A stretch of DNA of 64,000 bases from assembly GCA_038148375.1 (NCBI GenBank), contig JAYQVH010000008.1, positions 1 to 64,000 on the forward strand. Direction: 5' to 3'. This document shows positions 49,857 through 58,340 of this stretch, one piece after another. The translations under genes were made by a program, and so were the position numbers. This DNA comes from CAWUEX02 sp038148375. GTDB lineage: Bacteria; Pseudomonadota; Alphaproteobacteria; Rhodospirillales; Rhodospirillaceae. The notes under the pieces are model-generated. The model worked only from the letters and a program-made list of their open reading frames with translations. It did not search any database and was not told the DNA's origin. Position 1 is the first letter of the stretch; each line of letters starts with the position of its first letter.

Positions 49857-50762
49857 TCAACGGTAATTCAAGACCGCATCGACACGATCCGGATCGCCGC
49901 CTTCGCTCTGATCGCCGAGGGCCCGTACTTCAATGCGCGTACTTTGGACGCCTTGATCCATCAAGTATTCGCGCACGGCGATCGCGCGATTCAGTGAGAG
50001 CCGCCGGACACTGCTTGGCGACTCATCATTGCTTGAAGCGAAAGCCATGAGCCGGACGCGCACATCTTCGTCTGCGTTCATACGCTCGACAATTGGTGCC
50101 AACGCCGTTTCGCCGCTTGCCGATAACTCTGTGGCCTGGGGCGCAAACGAGATGCTGACCGAATCAGGCCCATCCGGCGATGACGGCAGGGATGCCGTTT
50201 GCATTTCCGTTGAGGAGGCTTCTGGCTCGTTTGCGACGGGCTCGGCGACGTCCGGCTCCGCGCTTTCTTCAACACTGGTCTCCGCTTCGGGTTCCGGCGT
50301 CATCGCAACTTCCGGCTCAGCGGGTGCTTCGGGTTCAGGTGCGGGCTCCGGCATTACGGGCTCCGGTTTAGCTGGTGCCGGAGGTGGGGCCGTGACGGGA
50401 GTCGGCGGTTCGCTCGCCGCCTCAGCGGGCGGCGCGACCGCAATGGTCGGCGCGGACTGGATTCGTGCGGGAGCGCCCGGCGGCGGCCGTAAGAAGATAC
50501 GCGAACGTTGCGGCGTGATCGGATCGACACCGGCGGGTGGCGTCAGGACTATGCGTCCGGAGCGCGGTTGCGCACTTGGCATCAACAGTCGCGGCTGAGT
50601 CATCATGGGGTCGAGGTCGTTCAACGCGTCTAGATTGACCGAGACGCCGTCCGCCGGTTGGGAAAGCGCCGGCCCCGGCAATGCGGCCATGCCTAGTCCA
50701 AGCGTTAAACTGACACCCGCAACATGGGCGAAAATTCTATTGCCGCAGCGCGATCCCGACAT
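49857..50762 (-). CDS. Exported Pro/Glu-rich protein with OmpA-like C-terminal domain
   Basis: Protein of 301 residues. A signal peptide (AHVAGVSLTLGLGMAALPG, cut near ALSQ) is followed by a long low-complexity region rich in Pro, Glu and Ala (about 90-190) and an OmpA-like domain with ISFAPQATELSASGETALAP, then MAFASSNDESPSSVRRLSLNRAIAVREYL, given here as RRLSLNRAIAVREYL. The ATG at 50762 has AAGG upstream. It lies just upstream of the MotA/MotB-like pair, with 34 bases between, so the three form a probable envelope operon. Confidence 0.8.
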   Translation of the reverse strand: MSGSRCGNRIFAHVAGVSLTLGLGMAALPGPALSQPADGVSVNLDALNDLDPMMTQPRLLMPSAQPRSGRIVLTPPAGVDPITPQRSRIFLRPPPGAPARIQSAPTIAVAPPAEAASEPPTPVTAPPPAPAKPEPVMPEPAPEPEAPAEPEVAMTPEPEAETSVEESAEPDVAEPVANEPEASSTEMQTASLPSSPDGPDSVSISFAPQATELSASGETALAPIVERMNADEDVRVRLMAFASSNDESPSSVRRLSLNRAIAVREYLMDQGVQSTRIEVRALGDQSEGGDPDRVDAVLNYR

Positions 50763-50917
50763 GATCCATCCTTGCTCTACGTCCAAGCCAAGATCCGGCA
50801 CCAATATGGCTCCGGAATGACGAAGCAAACCCTACCTCATTGACCAACCGGCCGACAACGCCGGACTCATGGTTTTACGGGTGCAAGAAATGGCGGTTTA
50901 GGCTCGAAAAGACCGGA

Positions 50918-51706
50918 TCAGACGGCAAGCAAGCCAGTAAGGGTGCGATGCAGCGTCGGGTTTGCGGCGAGAACCGACGAGCCGTCGACGTCCTTGGATT
51001 TTCCGTCAAGGCTGGTGACGTATCCTCCCGCTTCACGCACAAGCAAGAGGCCCGCAGCAATATCCCAATATTGCAGTCCGGATTCCCAAAACGCATCGCA
51101 CCGTCCGGCTGCGACATAGGCGAGATCGAGCGCGGCAGAACCCAGTCTGCGAATACCCGAGGTTGCTTCCATCACCGCCGCGAGTTGGGGCAGATAGGAT
51201 TCATGATCGCCGCGGCCGCGATGAGGAATGCCGGTCGCGACGACGCAATCGTGCAAGGCCGTACGTGCAGAGACACGAATGCGCCGGTTGTTGACGGTCG
51301 CCCCTTGGCCTTTTTCAGCCATGAAGGTTTCCTCAAGGATAGGGTTGTAGATCAGGGCCGCAGTGATTTCGCCGTGTTCCTCAAGCGCGATTGAAATCGC
51401 GACATGCGGAATGCCATGAATGAAATTGATGGTGCCGTCGATAGGGTCGATGATCCAACGGCGATCTGCATCCGCACCGGCGGTTTCACCTGACTCTTCC
51501 ATGTAGAACCCGAAGTCCGGTCTGGCCTTGCTCAGTTCGGCGTGGAGGATTTTCTCCGTCCGGAGATCCGCCGCGGTGACGAAATCGCTGGGCCCTTTTT
51601 GGGATACCTGGAGGTGCTCAATTTCACCGAAGTCGCGCTTTAGCGGGCGCGCTGCCTTTTCCGCTGCCGCGACCATAACATTGAGGATTGCGGACCGGAC
51701 GGCCAT
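50918..51706 (-). CDS. Inositol monophosphatase family protein
   Basis: Mg2+-dependent phosphatase of 262 residues. Metal-binding motifs are EESGE (residues about 70) and WIIDPIDGTINFIHG, with the last ligand in YWDIAAGLLLVREAGG. Length is normal. Family members hydrolyse inositol phosphate, and SuhB also acts with the transcription machinery in E. coli. I chose the ATG at 51706 (MAVRSAILNV), which lies 10 bases after the efp stop; the frame extends upstream over efp. Confidence 0.92.
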   Translation of the reverse strand: MAVRSAILNVMVAAAEKAARPLKRDFGEIEHLQVSQKGPSDFVTAADLRTEKILHAELSKARPDFGFYMEESGETAGADADRRWIIDPIDGTINFIHGIPHVAISIALEEHGEITAALIYNPILEETFMAEKGQGATVNNRRIRVSARTALHDCVVATGIPHRGRGDHESYLPQLAAVMEATSGIRRLGSAALDLAYVAAGRCDAFWESGLQYWDIAAGLLLVREAGGYVTSLDGKSKDVDGSSVLAANPTLHRTLTGLLAV

Positions 51707-51716
51707 GGTGCGGCGA

Positions 51717-52283
51717 TCAATCTTTCGCGCGTTCGACGTACGTGCCGTCCGTCGTGTTGACGACAATGCGTGTTCCGGCTTCGATGAACGGCGGGATCAT
51801 TACCTTCGCGCCATTTTCCAGAACGCCGGGTTTGTATGAGGACGACGCCGTCTGGCCTTTGACGACGGCGTCCGCTTCGACCACTTCGAAGGTCATGTTC
51901 TGCGGCAACGTAATATCGACCGGCTTGCCTTCTATGGTCTGGGCGGTAACGGCCAAACCATCCTGCAAATATGAGGCCTTGTCGCCGAGGTCGTCGGAGG
52001 CGAGGGAGAATTGTTCGAAGGTCTCCGTGTCCATAAAGGTATAGAGGTCACCTTCCTGATAAAGGTACTGGCAGTCCCGGTCGCGAACTTCGAGTTTCTC
52101 AACCGTATCTTGGGTGCGCCACCGGTCGTTGGACTTGTTGCCTGATGAGACATCGCGCATTTCCACTTGGACGAACGCGCCGCCTTTGCCGGGCTGCAGC
52201 AGTTCAGTCTTCAGGATTGACCATTGTTTGCCCTGGTGCTCAATGACCATGCCGGGGCGCATTGTATTCGCTTGAATTTTCAT
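51717..52283 (-). CDS. efp: Translation elongation factor P
   Basis: Protein of 188 residues that binds between the P and E sites of the ribosome and relieves stalling at polyproline. The modification loop is PGKGG with Lys33, the residue lysylated by EpmA. The next domains carry YLYQEGDLYTFMDTETFEQF and end PPFIEAGTRIVVNTTDGTY, as in the family. epmA lies divergently 122 bases away. The window itself contains several proline-rich proteins (TolA, 49857), natural clients of EF-P. Confidence 0.97.
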   Translation of the reverse strand: MKIQANTMRPGMVIEHQGKQWSILKTELLQPGKGGAFVQVEMRDVSSGNKSNDRWRTQDTVEKLEVRDRDCQYLYQEGDLYTFMDTETFEQFSLASDDLGDKASYLQDGLAVTAQTIEGKPVDITLPQNMTFEVVEADAVVKGQTASSSYKPGVLENGAKVMIPPFIEAGTRIVVNTTDGTYVERAKD

Positions 52284-52405
52284 ATGTTTATCGGTGCCGG
52301 GAGTGAGTAGGACTTTTACGCAGCACTTGCGTCCGCGGCGGGCTTTTATCAGGTTGGCCAGATAGGCGCAACGGGGCGGCAGGCCGGTGGACCCGAGAGA
52401 ATGAA

Positions 52406-53443
52406 ATGAGTTGGTGGCAAAAGCACGTCTACGAGGCTAGACAGCCGATCCTGCACCTGCGCGCGCGGGTCATACGGGAGATCCGTGCGGTCTTTGAAGA
52501 ACAAGGATTTACTGAGGTTGAGACGCCGATCTTGCAGGTCTCCCCCGGCGTGGAGCGGCACACCCGTCCGGTGGCGGCGAAGGTAAGCGGCGGCGGCGAT
52601 GCCGGTCAGCGTCAGCGGTACCTTCACACGTCGCCTGAATTCGGAATGAAAAAACTGCTAGCCGCGGGTGAGACCAAGATCTTCCAGATTTGTCATGTGG
52701 TCCGGGACGGTGAAGTCGGGCGCCAGCATCAACCTGAATTCACCATGCTGGAATGGTATCGCGCCGGCGCAACGTATCTTCAGTTGATGTCCGACGTGGA
52801 GCAACTCGTTCACGCTGCTTCGGCTGCTGCCGGCGTGCGTCATCTGCGGTTCGGCGACTCATCATGGCAAGAGGGCACGGCCTGGCATCGCACCGCGGTT
52901 AGCGATGCATTTAAGGAACTTGCCGGTATCGACGTGCTTGCGACCGTCGGATCCGGTGAACCCGACACCGACGCTTTGCGAGATGCGACACGTGAAGCCG
53001 GCGTGCGGGTCGGTGATCAGGATACCTGGGACGATATTTTTCACCGCATTATGCTTGAAAAAGTAGAGCCGGATCTTGCCGGAAAAGGCGCCGCTTTTCT
53101 TTACGATTATCCAACGCCCGTCGGCGCGCTCGCGCGGCGCTCGGAATCAGAATCGCGTGTCTGCGAACGCGTTGAAGCCTATGTCTGCGGTGTCGAATTG
53201 GCGAACGGCTTTTCAGAACTCACCGACGCCGCCGAACAGCGGCAAAGATTTGAAAGTGATCGCGCACAGTTTGCCGAACGGTATGGTGCGCCTCCGCCCA
53301 TCGACGAGGAGTTCTTGAAAGCGCTCGATGCGATGCCGCCATCCGCCGGAATGGCACTCGGAATCGACAGGCTGATCATGCTTTTGACAGGCGCTCCGGA
53401 CGTCGCGTCTGTCCAGTGGGTGCCGCTCGACCTCAGCCAATAA
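52406..53443 (+). CDS. epmA: EF-P lysine lysyltransferase (truncated LysRS paralogue)
   Basis: Class II aminoacyl-tRNA synthetase-like enzyme of 345 residues that attaches (R)-beta-lysine to Lys33 of EF-P. It lacks the N-terminal anticodon-binding domain of LysRS. Motif 1 is near VETPILQVSPGVE, motif 2 is YLHTSPEFGMKKLL with HVVRDGEVG, and motif 3 is AGMALGIDRLIMLL. The ATG at 52406 overlaps a two-codon ORF (ATGAAATGAG), and GAGAGA lies upstream. The divergent position beside efp supports the role. epmB is not in this window. A bidirectional terminator follows. Confidence 0.95.
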   Translation: MSWWQKHVYEARQPILHLRARVIREIRAVFEEQGFTEVETPILQVSPGVERHTRPVAAKVSGGGDAGQRQRYLHTSPEFGMKKLLAAGETKIFQICHVVRDGEVGRQHQPEFTMLEWYRAGATYLQLMSDVEQLVHAASAAAGVRHLRFGDSSWQEGTAWHRTAVSDAFKELAGIDVLATVGSGEPDTDALRDATREAGVRVGDQDTWDDIFHRIMLEKVEPDLAGKGAAFLYDYPTPVGALARRSESESRVCERVEAYVCGVELANGFSELTDAAEQRQRFESDRAQFAERYGAPPPIDEEFLKALDAMPPSAGMALGIDRLIMLLTGAPDVASVQWVPLDLSQ

Positions 53444-53475
53444 AAAAAGCGGTCAGCCGAAGCTCACCGCTTTTT
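53443..53475. terminator. Bidirectional intrinsic terminator
   Basis: AAAAAGCGGT and ACCGCTTTTT form the stem, with A and T tracts on the outside. It lies between the convergent epmA and the exported hypothetical gene and overlaps the last base of epmA. Confidence 0.88.
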
Positions 53476-53498
53476 CCAATTCAATTCGCCTGAAGAAC

Positions 53499-54044
53499 CT
53501 ACTCTTCGGCGCAGGCTGTCTCAACCAGAGTAAGAGTTTCAGCCTGGACATCTGGGTCCATGATGTCGGCCGCAGCGAGTTGCATTTCCGAGCACCAATA
53601 CTCTTTGTTCGACGTGCATTCGTTCGCAGTCCGCTGTGCGAATTCTGTGTTGGTCTCGGAAGGTTCCCACGGCGTGTACCTGAACGTCTCGTCGTCTTCG
53701 GCCAGACGCGCCAGTTGCTCTTCGTATTCAATGCGATCCTTGCGGCGCTTGCGCGTCGATTCAATTGCAGCGCTCTTGGAGCACAACGCGGCACCCATAG
53801 CGCCAACTTTCCAAGTTTCTCGGCCGATATCAGCGATGTTCTCGATACCGTCGCAGACCTTCTTAGACATCGGTCCGCAGTAATCGAGTTTCTTCTTTTT
53901 CTCAGCCGGTTGCGCAGGGGCATCGGCTTCTTCTTCCTCGACTTCCGGCGGAGGAGGAGGGGCGAGGTCGTTCGCTTCCTGGGCGAACGCGCCCTGGAGG
54001 CTCAACAAATAAATAGCGGTTGCTACAGCAGTCCCTAGTTTCAT
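53499..54044 (-). CDS. Exported cysteine-containing protein of unknown function
   Basis: Protein of 181 residues that I do not recognise. A signal peptide (AVATAIYLLSLQGAFA, cut near residue 21) is followed by an acidic Pro/Glu-rich stretch (about 26-48), a lysine run, and a mature part with six Cys residues (DYCGPMSKKVCDGIE, ALCSKS, ANECTS, YWCSEM, ETACAEE) that could form disulfides in the periplasm. Terminators or non-coding DNA border it on both sides, so it is probably transcribed alone. No ligand or enzyme motif is visible. Confidence 0.7.
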   Translation of the reverse strand: MKLGTAVATAIYLLSLQGAFAQEANDLAPPPPPEVEEEEADAPAQPAEKKKKLDYCGPMSKKVCDGIENIADIGRETWKVGAMGAALCSKSAAIESTRKRRKDRIEYEEQLARLAEDDETFRYTPWEPSETNTEFAQRTANECTSNKEYWCSEMQLAAADIMDPDVQAETLTLVETACAEE

Positions 54045-54137
54045 TGGTCTTTCAGCCTGGTTTCAGGTTCTAACTCGCGCACACATTATTCATATCCGCA
54101 CCGCATGGGAAGGCCCGCGGAAGGCCAAAATCTGGAT

Positions 54138-54773
54138 TTATCGGGCCATTTTCTGAGAAAACAGCCGCACTGCGACCTCAGGCCCGTCAACATGGCTCCA
54201 CACGCCAGCGGATACGGCCAAGAAATCGGCGCCCGCCGAAATCAAGGGCGCACAGTTCTCAGGTGTTATACCGCCGATGGCAACGCATGGAACCGTTGTC
54301 GTTTCAGTCCATATTTCAAGCAGGTCGGGCGTAGCGTGCTCCGTATTCACTTTTGTAGACGAAGGATAAAACGCGCCGAAGGCGATATAGTCCGCGCCGG
54401 CGTCAGCCAGGGCCATCGCCGTGTGGCGCGAGGTCTTGGCTGATACCCCTACCGTGGCGTCAGGACCGACGATACGCCGCGCCTCGGCATAGGGCGTGTC
54501 TTCAGGGCCGATGTGGACTCCGTCACACCCAAGGGTCGCGGCGAGGTCCGGGCGGTCATTCAGAATCACCGCGACATCCGCCGCATCGCAGACCGGAAGC
54601 AGTGCAGCAACGGCGCGCTTGACCGTATCGTCGTCCACCGGTTTAAGACGAACCTGCAGGCAGGCGACATCACCCGCGTCCAGCACGGCAGGCAGCCTAG
54701 CCGCAAACTCCGAGAGGTCGTCAATGGCGGGCGGCGTGATCAGATACAGCCGGCACGCCGCGTCAGAGTTCAC
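54138..54773 (-). CDS. thiE: Thiamine-phosphate synthase
   Basis: TIM-barrel enzyme of 211 residues that joins HMP-pyrophosphate and thiazole-phosphate into thiamine phosphate. LQVRLKP near residue 40, ILNDRPDLAATLGCDGVHIG, GVSAKTSRH and CVAIGGITPENCAPLISAGADFLAV, given here as AIGGITPENC, match ThiE. One change: the usual IGVSCH-type loop reads VGVSAKTSR. It overlaps the stop of the aldolase upstream by four bases, so translation is probably coupled. Confidence 0.9.
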   Translation of the reverse strand: MNSDAACRLYLITPPAIDDLSEFAARLPAVLDAGDVACLQVRLKPVDDDTVKRAVAALLPVCDAADVAVILNDRPDLAATLGCDGVHIGPEDTPYAEARRIVGPDATVGVSAKTSRHTAMALADAGADYIAFGAFYPSSTKVNTEHATPDLLEIWTETTTVPCVAIGGITPENCAPLISAGADFLAVSAGVWSHVDGPEVAVRLFSQKMAR

Positions 54774-55699
54774 TCTTTGCCTTTGTATATATTGATCAGC
54801 GTATCCAGCATGGCCATGGCGTCCTCTTTCGGCCGCTGGAACGTATTGCGGCCGATAATGGACCCATTGCCGCCTCCGTCGCGGATAGCGCGGGCCTCTT
54901 CGTAAAGACCCTCCAGTCCTTTCTTGCCGCCACCGGAAAAGACGACAATGCGCCGGCCTTCGAAACAGCTTTGAACAACATGCTGGACGCGCTCCGTAAG
55001 TGTGGCGCGGGGGATATTGTTTTCTTCGTAGACCTTCTTTGCCGCATCAAGATCGAGATGATCCGTCGGGAGCTTGACCTTGATGATGTGTGCGCCGGCG
55101 AGAGCAGCCATGTGTGCGGCATAAGCGACGATATCAAAGCCGGTTTCGCCGTCCTTCGAGACATACAAGCCCCGGGGATACGACCACACGACGACGGCCA
55201 GTCCGACGGCTTTGGCTTCCTCGGAGAGTTCCCGGAGGTCCTCCATCATGCCGTAGGCCTGCTGTGAGCCAGGATAGATGGTGTAGCCAATGGCCGAGCA
55301 GCCAAGTCGCAACGCGTCGCCGACGCTGGCGGTGATGGCCTGAGACGGTGCGTCCTGCTCGCCATTCAAGGAATTAGCGCTGTTGACCTTCAGAATGGTC
55401 GGAACCGATCCGGCAAAGGTTGCCGCTCCCGCTTCCAGCATGCCGAGCGGTGCGGCGAAGGCGGACAAACCGGCGTCAATTGCCAACTGCCAGTGATAAT
55501 GGGGATCATAAGCCGGAGGGTTGGGGGCAAAGCTGCGGGCGGGACCGTGCTCGAACCCCTGATCGACGGGGAGAATGACGAGCTTTCCAGTGCCGCCGAG
55601 GCGGCCCTGCATGAGAATGCGCGCGAGATTGGCTTTGGTACCGGGGTTGTCGCTTTCGTAGGCGGAGAGGATCTTTTTTACCCGCTGCGTCAATTTCAT
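54770..55699 (-). CDS. Class I fructose-bisphosphate aldolase (DhnA/FbaB type)
   Basis: Schiff-base aldolase of 309 residues from the archaeal-type DhnA family, which cleaves fructose 1,6-bisphosphate. LVILPVDQGFEHGPARSF is the N-terminal signature, IIKVKLPTDHLDL contains the likely Schiff-base lysine region, and RIVVFSGGGKKGLEGLYEEA with GNGSIIGRNTFQRP forms the phosphate site, here seen as VFSGGGKKGLEG and GSIIGRNTFQRP. Length is normal. It is followed directly by thiE. The start is supported by the family N-terminus. Confidence 0.92.
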   Translation of the reverse strand: MKLTQRVKKILSAYESDNPGTKANLARILMQGRLGGTGKLVILPVDQGFEHGPARSFAPNPPAYDPHYHWQLAIDAGLSAFAAPLGMLEAGAATFAGSVPTILKVNSANSLNGEQDAPSQAITASVGDALRLGCSAIGYTIYPGSQQAYGMMEDLRELSEEAKAVGLAVVVWSYPRGLYVSKDGETGFDIVAYAAHMAALAGAHIIKVKLPTDHLDLDAAKKVYEENNIPRATLTERVQHVVQSCFEGRRIVVFSGGGKKGLEGLYEEARAIRDGGGNGSIIGRNTFQRPKEDAMAMLDTLINIYKGKE

Positions 55700-55936
55700 G
55701 GCTTCACCGTTCCTTTGCTGGTCCGTTTGATACAGGGTGAATTCGGAGCATATCGCCCGCGCGCGCCAGATATATCGGGCCGTTCCAGCCCTGAACAGAC
55801 TTAATCCGGGCCCCGCTGCCGGAATCTTGAAAAATGCTTGATCGATTACCTCGATCCTCGGTTTGCGGATGCGTATTGACGGCTTTCCGCGCCCCGCATA
55901 TGTTCGAAAACACCTTTAGAAACCTCGGATAGGTCA

Positions 55937-56230
55937 TTGAAAGATATCGCAATATATAGGCTTCAGCGGATCGAAAAGGCGTTGGAGCGATTGGACTCCG
56001 CTGTTTCCAGGCTGGAAAACGCGTCTGCCGAGGCTGCGCAACGAAGCGCCAATGTGGCGGCGTCAAACGGTCAGGATAAAGACGGCGGGCAGCTCGAGCT
56101 TGCGGAGGCGGAACTGGCGGCCTTGCGCCGAGATTACGACACCTTGCGCAAAGCGGCGACAACTGTGGCGGATCGCCTCGACGAGACAATTGAGCGCTTT
56201 GAAAACTCCGGTCAGGTGGCGGCGCAATAA
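55937..56230 (+). CDS. DUF4164-like coiled-coil protein upstream of zapA
   Basis: Protein of 97 residues, predicted as one long coiled coil (YRLQRIEKALERLDSAVSRLE, here from IEKALERLDSAVSRLENA, and LELAEAELAALRRDYDTLRK). Small proteins of this kind precede zapA in many Alphaproteobacteria (DUF4164). The start is TTG at 55937, with a short GG-containing stretch before it. zapA begins 6 bases after the stop, so both are likely made together and may act at the division ring (inference from position). Confidence 0.7.
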   Translation: MKDIAIYRLQRIEKALERLDSAVSRLENASAEAAQRSANVAASNGQDKDGGQLELAEAELAALRRDYDTLRKAATTVADRLDETIERFENSGQVAAQ

Positions 56231-56235
56231 AGCCC

Positions 56236-56568
56236 ATGGCACAGGTTTCCATCACGTTGCGCGGCCGAAGTTACCAAATCGCCTGTGAAGACGGCCAGGA
56301 AGCGCACCTCATGCGCCTTGGCCGTTATCTCGACGAACGCGCCGAGCAACTCCTGCAAGCCACCGGATCGGTATCCGATAACATGCTGCTCGTCATGGTC
56401 TCCTTGCTGATTGCGGACGAGCTTTCCGACGCCGCCGGAGAACTCGAAAACTTTAGGCGCAGTGGGCGAGGTGACGCCAGGATCGAAGCTGAGGAAGAGA
56501 TCGTCAAAGCGATAGACGGTCTCGCTTCGCGATTGGAGACTATTGCTGAACGTGTAGAAGGCACCTAG
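56236..56568 (+). CDS. zapA: Cell division protein ZapA
   Basis: FtsZ-ring-associated protein of 110 residues that cross-links FtsZ filaments. QVSITLRGRSYQIACEDGQE, HLMRLGRYLDERAEQLL and MLLVMVSLLIADELSDA match the family. The C-terminal coiled coil is complete. The gene is followed by 6S RNA and 5-formyltetrahydrofolate cyclo-ligase, the classical zapA-ssrS-ygfA order. Confidence 0.93.
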   Translation: MAQVSITLRGRSYQIACEDGQEAHLMRLGRYLDERAEQLLQATGSVSDNMLLVMVSLLIADELSDAAGELENFRRSGRGDARIEAEEEIVKAIDGLASRLETIAERVEGT

Positions 56569-56577
56569 TTTGCAACG

Positions 56578-56737
56578 TTGGAGCTGCCTAGTGCGTTAGG
56601 CAGTGGTTACTCCCAGGGGCGATATCTTAAGACCGGGAGCTGTCTCTCGCGGGGCCCTGGCCCCATGATCGCGGCACCCACTTGACCCTGTGGCCCATGG
56701 CGAGGTCACAAATGTCGACGGCTAAGGCGGCTCCAGC
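56578..56737 (+). ncRNA. ssrS: 6S RNA
   Basis: The 185 bases between zapA and the 5-FCL gene hold a stable end-to-end helix: GGAGCTGCCT (56580-56589) pairs with AGGCGGCTCC (56725-56734), with one G-T pair. The rest can form the long hairpin with a central open bubble typical of 6S RNA, including GC-rich arms near 56640-56665. 6S RNA mimics an open promoter and binds the housekeeping RNA polymerase in stationary phase. The assignment rests on position and the closing stem; the exact ends are estimates. Confidence 0.82.
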
Positions 56738-56758
56738 TTTGCGTTAAAGGCTCTATTC

Positions 56759-57376
56759 ATGGCATCTGCAGCGTCTCCCCAAATCCGGCAGTCGTCATTG
56801 GTGGACGTCGCGAAGGCTGAAATGCGGTCGCAGATGCTGAAGCACCGCAAAACGTTGCGCGACGCCGAGGCGGGGGCGGCGGAGGCGATCCGAGATCAAG
56901 TCCTTGCAGCCCTTACAGTTCCGGAAGACGCTGTATTTGCCGGGTATGTCGCCATCGGCGACGAGCTCGACCCGGCGCCGACCATGCGTGCCCTTTCTGA
57001 GCGCGGCCACCGTCTGGTCCTGCCAGTGGCGGGAAATGCCGGGGAGACCATGTCCTTCAAGGAGTGGACCTACGGGGAGCGTCTCGTCCGCGGTCCCTAC
57101 AGCACCTACGTTCCGGGCGGCGAAGAGAGCCCGGTTTTCCCTGACATTGTCATCGTTCCGGTGGTCGCCTTCGACGCGACGGGATATCGCCTGGGATTCG
57201 GCGGCGGGTTCTACGATCGGACCCTGGCGCAGCTCCGCCTCGAAAGAAAAATAGCCACCTATGGAATTGCCTACGATGAGCAAGAGGTTCCGGAAATCCC
57301 GAGGGGACCTTTCGATGTGCGTCTTGATGGCTTATTTACCCCGACGCGCACTTTCGATTTCCCGTCACCTGAGTAA
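56759..57376 (+). CDS. 5-formyltetrahydrofolate cyclo-ligase
   Basis: Folate enzyme of 205 residues that converts 5-formyl-THF to 5,10-methenyl-THF with ATP. KAEMRSQMLKHRKTL is the N-terminal signature, LPVAGNAGETMSFKEW the substrate region, and VVAFDATGYRLGFGGGFYDRTL, seen here as GYRLGFGGGFYDRTL, the ATP loop. Length is normal. Its place after 6S RNA is the same as in E. coli (ygfA), where the RNA and this gene are co-transcribed. The next gene follows in 12 bases. Confidence 0.94.
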   Translation: MASAASPQIRQSSLVDVAKAEMRSQMLKHRKTLRDAEAGAAEAIRDQVLAALTVPEDAVFAGYVAIGDELDPAPTMRALSERGHRLVLPVAGNAGETMSFKEWTYGERLVRGPYSTYVPGGEESPVFPDIVIVPVVAFDATGYRLGFGGGFYDRTLAQLRLERKIATYGIAYDEQEVPEIPRGPFDVRLDGLFTPTRTFDFPSPE

Positions 57377-57388
57377 AGTTATTTTCCA

Positions 57389-58213
57389 ATGCGGCTGCTC
57401 TACCTCGGCGATATCATGGGCAAGGCAGGTAGAACGGCGGTTCTAGACCGTTTGCCAGCTTTACGCAGTGACCTCGATCTCGATTTCGTCGTGGCTTGCG
57501 GAGAGAATGCAGCTCACGGCTTCGGCATCACGGTTAAAATATGCGAAGCCCTGTTTGACGTGGGTGTGGATGTCATCACGACCGGCAACCACGCCTGGGA
57601 TCAGCGGGAAATCATCGATTATATTCCAACCCAGCCGCGTCTGCTGCGGCCGTTGAATTACCAAGACGGGACGCCGGGAACCGGCTCAGGGCTTTACGAA
57701 AGTCATAACGGACGCCGGGTCGCGGTGTGCCAGGTTATGGGCCGGTTGTTCATGCCGCCGATCGACGATCCGTTTCGCGCGGTCGAGACCTTTCTAAGCA
57801 CCACCCAGCTCGGCCGCGACGCCGACGCTATTGTGGTCGACATCCATGGCGAGGCGACCAGCGAAAAGGCGGCGATTGGGGTTGTGGCTGATGGCCGCGC
57901 ATCTCTGGCTGTGGGTAGCCATTCGCATATTCCGACCGCCGATACCCGCATTCTGCCTGCGGGAACGGCGTTCCAGACCGATGCGGGCATGTGCGGTCCC
58001 TATGATTCTGTGATCGGCATGGATGCGGGGATCGCAGTACGGCGGTTTGTAGAGACCGTTCCCGGCGAGCGTCTCGAGCCGGCCACCGGCCCCGCGACCC
58101 TGTGCGGCGTAATTGTCGATACCGACGACGACACCGGACTGGCCGTCGCGGTGTACCCCTTCCGGGAGGGTGGTGACTTGGCCGGGACCAATCGGCCGCC
58201 CCAGGCTGTCTGA
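57389..58213 (+). CDS. YmdB-family metallophosphoesterase
   Basis: Two-metal phosphoesterase of 274 residues. LLYLGDIMGKAGR, CGENAAHGFGIT, TTGNHAWDQREI and VDIHGEATSEKAAIG with GSHSHIPTADTRILPAGTAFQTDAGMCGP, given here as VGSHSHIPTADTRIL, are the metal and active-site segments of the YmdB family. B. subtilis YmdB hydrolyses 2',3'-cyclic nucleotides and affects biofilm and motility (family knowledge). It follows the 5-FCL gene closely. Confidence 0.92.
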   Translation: MRLLYLGDIMGKAGRTAVLDRLPALRSDLDLDFVVACGENAAHGFGITVKICEALFDVGVDVITTGNHAWDQREIIDYIPTQPRLLRPLNYQDGTPGTGSGLYESHNGRRVAVCQVMGRLFMPPIDDPFRAVETFLSTTQLGRDADAIVVDIHGEATSEKAAIGVVADGRASLAVGSHSHIPTADTRILPAGTAFQTDAGMCGPYDSVIGMDAGIAVRRFVETVPGERLEPATGPATLCGVIVDTDDDTGLAVAVYPFREGGDLAGTNRPPQAV

Positions 58214-58340
58214 GCTGGTCCTTGAACACCCGGATGCGGGCATGTAAATCAAGCGAATTGCGCCCTGTTGGGTGCTAAACACCATATCTGGTATAACTAA
58301 TTCGACGCGCCGCCCTCCCTGGTGGCCGCAAGGGTAGACG

